This document shows positions 63,817 to 64,000 of a DNA stretch of 64,000 nucleotides, piece by piece (position 1 is the stretch's first letter; each line of letters begins with the position of its first letter). Origin of the DNA: Vibrio sp. 99-8-1 (GTDB lineage Bacteria > Pseudomonadota > Gammaproteobacteria > Enterobacterales > Vibrionaceae); contig NZ_VTXE01000006.1 in NCBI RefSeq assembly GCF_013114595.1, forward strand, positions 101,547 through 165,546. Reading direction: 5' to 3'. The notes under the pieces were generated by a model that was not told the DNA's origin, did not search any database, and saw only the letters and a list, made by a program, of their open reading frames with translations. The translations under genes were made by a program, and so were the position numbers.

Positions 63817-64000
63817 TATACTCAAGTGACCTCAAGGTGCTTGTTCAGCGAGAATTTATTGGCTGCTGATCAAGGCACTGATTTGAAGGCATAGTTATTC
63901 TACGGCAAGAATCAGTAACACAGAGCAGGAGCCAATAAAACTCGCCCTTTGGGAGCACATCAACACGCCCATTTCTGCGTCAGATAATCTTGAAAGGGAA
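63817..64000. repeat. Segment beginning with the shared 24-bp repeat, at window edge
   Basis: The first 24 bases (63817-63840) match 35703-35726 exactly. The remainder, rich in TTGAAGGCATAG- and AATCAGTAACA-like stretches, does not form a long ORF on either strand and looks like part of a dispersed element whose other end is beyond the window. No transposase is recognisable. Bases 63684-63816 hold the ribA promoter region and nothing else seen. Confidence 0.4.

Noticed and set aside
1..64000. tRNA or rRNA genes
   Set aside because: I saw no cloverleaf-like sequence with the usual GGTTCGAATCC arm, nor any rRNA segment; a tRNAscan run would be decisive.

Overview
The window looks like about 64 kb of Vibrio or close Vibrionaceae chromosome. 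The base composition is moderately AT-rich. Protein sequences and local gene order (fumarase - pabB - nudL, asnS - HD-GYP - aspartate/aromatic aminotransferase, ycbB - ycbK - ycbL, ycjX - ycjF - tyrR) fit what I remember of Vibrio chromosome I. That synteny is memory-based inference. No rRNA, tRNA, CRISPR array or intact transposase was found.

Layout. 0-9 kb: a glycine riboswitch drives an AGCS amino-acid symporter, followed by a LysE-type exporter, an M32 carboxypeptidase, a possible structured RNA, an acetyltransferase, a truncated SGNH hydrolase and a DEAD-box helicase. A VOC protein, a solute-binding protein and a short M32 remnant follow. 9-20 kb is rich in signalling genes: a PhnD-PAS-GAF-GGDEF protein, a chemoreceptor, a second DEAD-box helicase, a periplasmic protein overlapping a GGDEF gene, and a hybrid histidine kinase. 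20-36 kb: methyltransferase, small outer-membrane barrel, HrpA, TauE/SafE exporter, TerB-like protein, exonuclease and a CHASE-GGDEF protein. Then comes a tight tyrR - acetyltransferase - HD phosphohydrolase - DUF2947-like run, and ycjX-ycjF.

36-48 kb is housekeeping: class I fumarase, pabB-nudL, asnS, HD-GYP phosphodiesterase, aminotransferase, and a cNMP/CBS/DUF294 protein with an exonuclease. 47.8-50.2 kb holds a small set of minus-strand genes (nucleotidyltransferase, GNAT, short ORF, broken DUF4304 gene, small membrane protein). They are separated by attC-like sequences, so this looks like relic integron cassettes with no integrase in view. 50.7-52 kb holds a lipoprotein gene, then a compact RNA locus resembling the phage C4 antisense system: a three-stem RNA, a 48-codon ORF whose ribosome-binding site can pair with it, and a second copy of the target sequence upstream. 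An 8-bp tandem repeat follows.

52-64 kb: BCCT transporter, a two-component system beside a TRAP transporter operon (dctPQM), an MBL hydrolase, the YcbK peptidase-like protein, the YcbB/LdtD transpeptidase and ribA.

How it fits together: three GGDEF proteins and one HD-GYP protein imply substantial cyclic-di-GMP signalling. The transporters (AGCS, BCCT, TRAP, LysE, TauE/SafE) fit a heterotrophic marine or estuarine bacterium. The least ordinary parts are the C4-like module, the cassette relics, the candidate RNA at 4.3-4.5 kb and several decaying gene fragments.
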